64,000 nucleotides of DNA. Origin: Ypsolopha sequella (lineage: Eukaryota; Arthropoda; Insecta; Lepidoptera; Ypsolophidae). The stretch covers positions 13,144,001 to 13,208,000 of the forward strand of contig OW204012.1 in NCBI GenBank assembly GCA_934047225.1, in the 5' to 3' direction. The translations under genes were made by a program, and so were the position numbers. Under the pieces are notes generated by a model, which was not told where the DNA came from, did not search any database, and saw only the letters and a program-made list of their open reading frames with translations. Shown here piece by piece: positions 52,601 to 61,600 of this stretch (the first letter of the stretch is position 1; the number at the start of each line of letters is the position of its first letter).

Positions 52601-55600
52601 GATGCAATTTTCGAGAATTTCATTTTCCAGTTTTACAACTCTAACCTGGTGCTTTAATTCATTAACGTACTTTATGAGGCCTGTGTCGGAAAGTTGATCT
52701 ATCGAGTCAATAAAATGGCTTGTAGATCTTGAGTTCTGACTTGGGGCTAGTTGGGACATGTTTATGTAAAAATATAAAATATACAAAATGCCACCGTCTT
52801 CCTCTGATAAAGGCGGATGAATGACGGTTGCTAGGAAGGATTTGCCGCGTGTTTATTTTCAGGTTGCCATGGTAACGAGGAGGCTTTCTTTTAGAGTCCC
52901 TTGAATGTAAGAACCTTTTAACTTAACTGAAGGTATTTTCTGTTATTTTAATCTTGATAAGCGGAACAGTTGTTGTTTAAAATATAAATTAAAGTATAAA
53001 TTAATGTTTACAAGCACGTTTCATGTATAAGGTGACTTTGGTTGAGACAGCCAAATTCATACTGGAGACTTCCTAATCAGTAACAAGGTTGAATGACCCT
53101 TTCTGTGAAAATTGCAAAATAAAGTTTAGGCTAAGGTGACTTTATATAAAATGAACTTTGATTGATATAGCCGATATCATACTGAAGACTCAGTAAGTAG
53201 TCAAGACCAAAGTTCAATGACCCTTTTTGGAAAGTAGGAAAAATAATATTTGTGTCCCATACTAGTTTTGAGAACAACCTCGAGTCGGATAGTAAATATA
53301 GGAAGCCTACATTTTATTTTATGATATTCACAGAAAGAGTCCTTGTTTCTGACCTTGTAACCTTGTTACTGACCTTGTAACCTTGTTACTGATCACTTAC
53401 AAAATCCCCATTATAACAGCGATCTATTTTTTTTTTGCGATAGATTAACTATTTCTGTAATAATAATTCAGCAGATCTCTCAATTTTCAAATTCCCGTGT
53501 AAAACAACCGGGTTAAAATCTAGATAAAGGAACCCAAACATTGCAAATCGAATTCCAACTTAACTTGTGTTCTTTTTATTAACATGAAAGCTGTTTACAG
53601 CCTTTCGTGTTTTTGTGCCAAGGCTAAGTTGCAATAGAACTCTTTGTGAATTGTTCGCACGCGACGCGGCACTTTTCACACGATGAGTGTTGGAAACGGC
53701 TTTCGTGCCAAGCTTCTATTTGGAAGGGGTTGGAAACAATTTTTGTTTCAAATAATATTTCACGATGGATTTACGTCCCAATTTCAGTTAATTCTGACTC
53801 AGTTTTTAAGCAGCTAGTAGCTCAAGTAGTAGGACGTAAGACACTCATTATTGGTACCCGGTTTCGAAACCGGTTGAAAATGCACAAATTAGTTTTTTGG
53901 AACTTATGGCCGAATGTTTAACAGAGTCGGCCCTGAGGTAGCTGCGCAGTGCGGGAGGAGTGACACCGCGTCTCGCGTCTCTCTCTCTCTCGAAGTCTTG
54001 CGTTGATTCACGTCACGTGACGTCACCACGCCCCTCCCGTACCGCGCATTAGAAATTGTGGTTCCTATAGTAAACCGCTAGGAGGCGCTGTACAATTTCT
54101 CATGTAAATATTTTACGCATACGTTAACGTGTATCGAGTGCAAAACTCACGGTAGGCCTATCAGTGGCGGCTTTGGCCCTCAAAACTGACTGAGGCACCA
54201 TCGCCAATAGGAAAAAACCGGCCAAGTGCGAGTCAGGCTCGCATACCCAGGGTTCCGTATTGTGGATGATAAATTAAATTTTGTCATTTTTTTTCGTGAA
54301 TTTCTCAACCGCTTTATTTTTCCTGTAATCTTTACGTAAACACATGTCATATTACCATGATTTTTTTCATATTTTTTGGTCCATCAGTTTTGGAGATATA
54401 CATATTTTCGTTTTTTTTAAAGATTTCTCGAAACCAGTGCCAGTAAATACAGTGAAAGTATATATTTTTATAATCAGCTTTTTAATACCTACAATTTGAT
54501 ACCCATGTTGTATTTTTATAAAATATATTTTTTTAATTGCTATAGTTTTCCTGTAATTGGTCAGCTACGATATATAATTGTCATTTTTTTCATATTTTTC
54601 GATCTACTAGTTTCGAAAATAAGGGGGGGGGCATACATATTTCTCGAAACCAGTGCCGGTAAATACAGTGAAAGTATATATTTTTATAATCAGCTTTTTA
54701 ATATCTACAATTTGATACCCATATTGTACTTTTAAGTCAATATTTTTTATTTTTCTCACTTTAGTTTTGGAAATATTTTGAACAATTTTCATTTTTTTTA
54801 CACCGTTATATGTGGGCAAATTAATGCTATTTTTTTGCCAAATTTCACGTATTTATCTTTAACGATGCTAAAGTTATGAGGCTGTGACATACGAACGGAT
54901 GGACGGACAACGGAGTCTCACCATAAGGTTCCTTTTGTAACTTTTAGGTACTACGAAACCCTAAAAATATGCCAAGTGGTATAAACGGGAAAAAATAAAT
55001 GCTATACCAGTGCAAAATCTGCCAAATTTAGCATATAAAATGCTAAATCGGCAACACTGGATAAAGGCAGGCAGAGCTCCTCGTCACAGTATACCTATGG
55101 CCTTGTGGACCGTCCCGCGTAACGCATGTCATTTCTTTCCACCCAATGCAATGAACATATCTGTTTCCCTTTTGAGGCGCCGAGCCATTAGCGCCTCTCA
55201 TCTATTGTACCAAGACAATTATTCAACCGAACTCATCAAAAAGCGACTCTATTGCAACCTAATAAGATTCTCGTAATTTGTCTCGTTAACTTGGTAATCC
55301 TTCGTTGCTCTTATAATTTGAATTGTTTTGAGGCGCTTGCTTGCGCTGAGAGTTTGCGACTCATCACGTGCATGCGGAAGGACGGTCGCGTGGCGAAATA
55401 AAAAGGGTTTCTCGGTGCCTCAATGCTCGGGACTCGGGATATCCTATTTTGGAGTAGTTTTTATACTATTGTTTATTCAATAGAAAATCATTGTACAGTA
55501 CACTAAGTTTGTTTATTATGATGTAGGTACCTAGCAGGTATGCATAGTAAGTAGTCGAGTTTTTTTAAGGTGAGGCGCTGCCTACGTTGCCTCCATTGGA

Positions 55601-58600
55601 AAACCGCCACTGAGGCCTACTGTAGTATTGTTAAGGGGCTCCACAATGCTAAACATCAGTTTTGTATTGGATTCAGTTCCGTCAATGTAGACGGTAAAAT
55701 TTTGAAAAATACTGCGTGTTTTCTGACTCAAGACAATTATTAATTACGCTTTATAAATAAACATACTTTCAATCTTCTATTGATTATATTACATTTAAAA
55801 AAGCATGAATTTCACGAAAAAAGTTTGTAGCACTTGCAAAAGTACGAGTATATTGACAGAAATATTCATTTCTTTTGTTTATTTATTTTGTATTGAAAAA
55901 ATAAAAAAAATATTATTCAATATATTTCGACCCTCGGCCGTCATCAGTGGAATGCAAAAAAAAATTGACAGATAAGTTACTTATGTTAAAAAATGTTAAA
56001 GTGACACATGTTAACAATTTTAGTTACTTATTTCTAAAAAATTAAAAATATGTTTCTCTACTTCTCTTCTTGTGTAGAATATATTGGTGATGGATGATGG
56101 TGGTAATGCAATGTTGTTGTTGCTATTACTTGAAATTTTGAGTCTAGTTTCTCGGTCGGTCGGCTCATGTCTGTCAGTGCTGTCCTTATACCCACAAAGA
56201 CCAAAGGTTATCAACTTCTGGGCTGTACTGAATTGTCGGAAAGTGTATTAAAGTAGGAAATTGGGTTCATTTTCTAACTTTTCAACTGTATTATGATTAT
56301 GTAGCTAACCCATTTCTTGGTCAATGGAAAGCCTTATTGCCGTTGAGTTGTGTTCTAAATGTGGAACAAACCAATTTTCTCATGGAACGAGGGTGGTTAG
56401 GGATATTTCGAGCGTCGACTGTTAGTTTTTGATAGCTTTTATCGTAGAGAATTGTTTTTGGCGAGGTTTTGTCAAGGAACAAGGTCGTTTTGTATATAAG
56501 TAGTCCTGACATGCGAGCCGACGTTTTCTAGAATCAATGTATTTTTCTTCAGTAAAACAACGGAAACATATTGTTCCTCATACTCGGTACGAAATAGATT
56601 GTTACCAATAAGTTGGTTCTTGATGGAACATTTGCAACATACTGTAAATAAAACTAATTCTTGGTAACTGTTCCACTGTTTTAAACTGTTCCACTGTTTT
56701 TAACTGTTCCACTGTTTTTAACTGTTCCGCTGTTTTGTACTGTTCCACTGTTTTTAACTGTTCCACTATTTTTAACTGTTCCACTGTTTTTAACTGTTCA
56801 ACTGTTTTTAACTCTTCCACTGTTTGTAACTGTTCTATTGTTTTTAACTGTTTCACTGTTTTTACTGGTCCACTGTTTTTAACTCTTCCACTGTTTTTAA
56901 CTGTTCCACTGTTTTTATCTGTTCCACTGTTTTTAACTGTCCCACTATTTTTAACTGTTCCACTGTTTTTTACTGGTCCACTGTTTTTAATCTTCCACTG
57001 TTTTTAACTGTTCCACTGTTTTTAACTGTTCCACTGTTTTTAACTGTTCCACTATTTTTAACTGTTCCACTGTTTTTTACTGGTCCACTGTTTTTAACTC
57101 TTCCACTGTTTTTAACTGTTCCACTGTTTTAACTATTCTATTGTTTTTAACTGTTCCACTGTTTTTTACTGGTCCACTGTTTTTAACTCTTCCACTGTTT
57201 TTAACTGTTCCACTGTTTTTAACTGTTCCACTGTTTTTAACTGTTCCACTGTTTTTAACTGTCCCACTATTTTTAACTGTTCCACTGTTTTTTACTGGTC
57301 CACTGTTTTTAACTCTTCCACTGTTTTTAACTGTTCCACTGTTTTTAACTGTTCCACTGTTTTTAACTGTTCCACTATTTTTAACTGTTCCACTGTTTTT
57401 TACTGGTCCACTGTTTTTAACTCTTCCACTGTTTTTAACTGTTCCACTGTTTTTAACTATTCTATTGTTTTTAACTGTTCCACTGTTTTTTACTGGTCCA
57501 CTGTTTTTAACTCTTCCACTGTTTTTAACTGTTCTATTGTTTTAACCGTTCCACTGTTTTTTACTGGTCCACTGTTTTTAACTCTTCCACTATTTTTAAC
57601 TGTTCCACTGTTTTTAACTGTTCCACTGTTTCTAACTGTTCCACTGTTTTTAACTGTTCCACTGTTTTTAACTGTTTAAAAACAATGGAACAGTTACCAA
57701 GAATTAGTTTTATTTACAATACGAAATAGATTTGATTGGAAAACTTTCCCTTTTTATATTTTTCTGAATTTAGTGCATCTCTTGTCAGTGGAGTAACCGC
57801 CATTTTTCTCTTTCTTCTTTTTGATTTTGCCTTTTGACATTAACTTTTTCCTTTATTTGAATTTGTTTTATTCTTTGATACTTTTCAAGGAACTTGCATG
57901 TCGAATCAAGTGTCTTCATCTTCCCTATTTAGTTTTCAATGGTTTTCAAGTAACATCTTTCTTCCTCTACAATTCTCATCACTTCCTCATTAGTCTTCTT
58001 CTTCGTGCAGTTAATTCTCTCCATCCTCCTCCAAAACCGCATTCCAAAGCCTCCAACCTCTCTATGGCTCTTGTCCACGGCTCACTACGATAGAGTAAGG
58101 TTATAGAGTGTCTTATATAAGGTCTTTCAATTTAAACTGAAAGTAATTTAGGAGGTGATTCAGTATCGTTAATACATCACATTCCACTGCAAAGCACTTG
58201 TTTTTGCGCGAACTTTTTTTTCGCTTCTTAGTACAAAATGGTCCGATCAGCTGACTCAGTTTGTATGGACAAGTGAAGAAAAAGTTCGCGCAAAAAAAAG
58301 TACTTTGCAGTGGAATGTGATGTATTAATAGTATAAGTTTAATAGTATATTGTATAGTATAAGTTTTATATTGAAAAAAAAGACATGATCTTGCTAAGTT
58401 TCTTGCCCTTCTTCTTAGCAAGACTAATCGAATGGGCGGAGGTAGGCATGTATTTATATATGTAACCTATTAGTATTTAGTATATAGGATGGGATTTGGT
58501 CGGCCGCCTGGATTCGTGCTGGGGGCTCGGTTGGTGATCATTGAACCTTGTTCCTGGTCCCTGGCCGGGTCTCCGGTGTGGGTTCGGGCGGCTGATTGGA

Positions 58601-61600
58601 TTTTACCTAGTATAATATATATTTTACCTATTATTTTAATCGTAAATATATTGCTACATAAATTAAATAAACCTTTAATTTAGTTCATGTACATTTATTA
58701 TTTTATTACATATATTTTCTTTATTAGATTAAATTTGACGTGTAAAAAGTGTATATACCTGCTTTGCAAAATAAACTATTTGAATTTGAATTTGAATTCA
58801 CCTCTTAAATTACTTTCCATTTAAATTGAAAGACCTTATATAATAGGTCTTTTTATATGAAATTGCCGAAATTTTCTTACAGATTCATGAGTTCATAATT
58901 CCTGTAATTCAATAGCTATTTTAATTATTTTGAAATAATTCTTATAAAGAATAATATCAGAATCAGAAAGCCGTTTATTAACGGGACACCTGACGCTAGA
59001 ATATCAACAACACCAGGTTTTCAAGGGTTCATTGGAAATAACTAGGTCTCTCCTCATATTAAGGAAAATATATTTAATTTATCGATCTTTTATCTAGGGA
59101 TTCCATCTATAAACAATGTTTTAAGACTCATACTTTTCTCAAAAAAAAAAAAAAATGTTTTCCACCCTTTTTTTTGGTTTCAAACGTTCGTTTCAAAGAC
59201 GCGGTTAAGAGATTAACTTGTTTTTTTTTCATAAAATAGGCAATAGAAATATGAAGCGATGTTACCTAAATCCAATATTTTTTTCCCTACATACTCGTAT
59301 ATTTCAGTATTAGCTAAAATCACACCAATTTGTTGTTTCGCTGCGTGATCACTAGTATTACGCGTCCAAGAGCAAGAGGCCAAAGAGCCAACATCTAATC
59401 GCCTCTATGAAAAGCAAATAAGGTCTTCACGTTGAGGTTGCATGATATTAAATGATAATAAAATATTAATTTAATTTAATTAATTAATATAATTTCCTAA
59501 CTTTTGATTCCTCTTAAGAGTTAACATTAATTAATTACAGACTGTAAAAGGAAATAGACTATATGAGACAGGTAGGCAAAGATATATATGTTTTTCTTTT
59601 TTCATTAACCTGAATTCCTGCTGTCTTGTATTTTCTTATCCCTTGGTTAAAGTAGATATAAGTAATTTGATGTATAGTATAAGTTTATGTTAAAAAAAAA
59701 AGACATGATCTTGCCAAGTTTCTTGCCCGTTCTTCTTAGCAAGACTAATCGAATGGGCGGAGGTAGGCATGTATTTATATATGTAACCTATTACTATGTA
59801 GTATATAGGATGGGATTTGGTCGGCTGCCTGGATTCGTGCTGGGGGCTCGGTTGGTGATCATTGAACCTGTTCCTGGTCCCTGGCCGGGTCTCCGGTATG
59901 GGTTCGGGCGGTTGATTGGATTTCATCTTGTATAATAATATTTTACCTATAATTTTAATCGTATATATATTGCTACATAAATTAAAAAAAAACATTTAAT
60001 CTAAGTAGTTCATGTACATTTATTATTTTATTACATATATTTTTATAAGATTAAAATTTGACTTGTGAAACGTGTATTATATATACCTACTTTGCAAAAT
60101 AAACTTTTTGAATTTTGAATTTTGAATTTTGAATGTAATTGGACATTGTCGAGCAGGTGGTGTGAAAAATAATAAACTTAATATGTTAAAATATAGTTAC
60201 TCTTTCTCAGCCACGAACGCAAGAAGATGTACTGGGAGCAGTTAGAACTACGTTGCAGGTCTCTCTACCGGCCTCCGACGGCGCAGGGTGCCGTGGCGTC
60301 CAGGCCTGTGCAGGTGAGCTGGGTTAAGGCGCTACGGAAAAAAATCGACACTTTAGGAACTTGCATATCTACTTCAGTATATAATGTATTATTTTGATAA
60401 AATAGTATATTATTTTCGGAATCTTTCTCTAGGGATCTGTTAAAACAGAAACGCGATTGGAGAAATTCGGCTCGATAGAAATATTTATTGAAATGAGGTC
60501 TTTATCGACACCAATTCTCCTGGTCCGACAATTTAGAATGACATATGGACTGCAATTATATTTTATTAGATGGGTTTTAACGGTTTCTAGGACCTGGTTA
60601 AACGAAATTTTGATAGCATCTTTAGTAAATTTTATATTAATTAATAACAAAACGACTTTTTGCTATTTTTCCACGAATCCGTCCCTCTCGCACTGAGGGT
60701 TTTTTCGCATATGGAGTAACAGGGACGCTAAAACTTTTACATATCGCATTAAGAGGGGTCGGCTGTCGCTCGCTGGAGTTGTATCAACAGAATTTGGCTT
60801 CTAAAAGGAAACTGACTTCAAAGTTGGGTTAAGGCGATATGCGAAAAAAATATGGGTGTTTCTTTTCTGTGTATGTCATGAAATACACGGAAAATTATAA
60901 TCTGTTTCTGGTATATTCATCTTGACTATATAATCCAGGGTTTTGAAATTGGAAAACATGTTTGGATAAATTTTCCTCGATAGAAATAATTGTTGAAATT
61001 AGGTCTTCAAACACACTTTTTCTCCTCGTTTGACGAATAGGAACCATATACAGAACTCAAACATATTTTATTAGGTGTGTTTCAACAATATAATTTTAGT
61101 ATTTTTTTATAAAAATTATAAAACTAAATTTTTTCGCTTTCGCCCTAAATCCGCCCCTCTCGCACTGCGCGATTTTTTGCTTGGAGTGACAGTGACAAAA
61201 ATAAAATTCGCATAGCCTCTTAAAAAACTAGAAATTACTCTATTTAGCCGCTGGACTGACGATCTGAAGGACGTTGCGGGTGGCGGCTGGATGACGATGA
61301 CTGAGGACCGCTAAGAGTGGCGTAATATTGGGGAGGCCTATGTCGTCAGTGGACGAATACGGGCTGATGGCTAAATTATTCAAAGGCTGATGGATGGGAT
61401 GGAGCCGCGATTTTCCTGCATTCCTTAAGGTCGAAGGAAAAATTCGCAGACCAACTTTTCACCCGTATTGCCATGGTGATAAGAGCGAAAAGTTAGTCTG
61501 CGGCAATTTTTTTGATGATACACGCCAAATTCCAAGTTTACAGGCTTACCTTAAATCCCAGATATTTCGTGGTGAGTCAGTGTTATTTAGGTTTTATGTA

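Larger units (their letters stand above)
58113..58843. mobile_element. Outer MITE with two nested insertions
   Basis: TTATATAAGGTCTTTCAATT and AGTAATTTAGGAGGTG at the left are inverted at the right end. Inside are a TTAA-flanked MITE (58169-58328) and a LINE 3' end (about 58335-58798). Confidence 0.65.

Noticed and set aside
56602..57545. Repeat ORFs in the 18-bp array on both strands (LKTVEQ and FLTVPL repeats)
   Set aside because: By-product of an 18-bp unit; open on both strands and no flanking gene signals.
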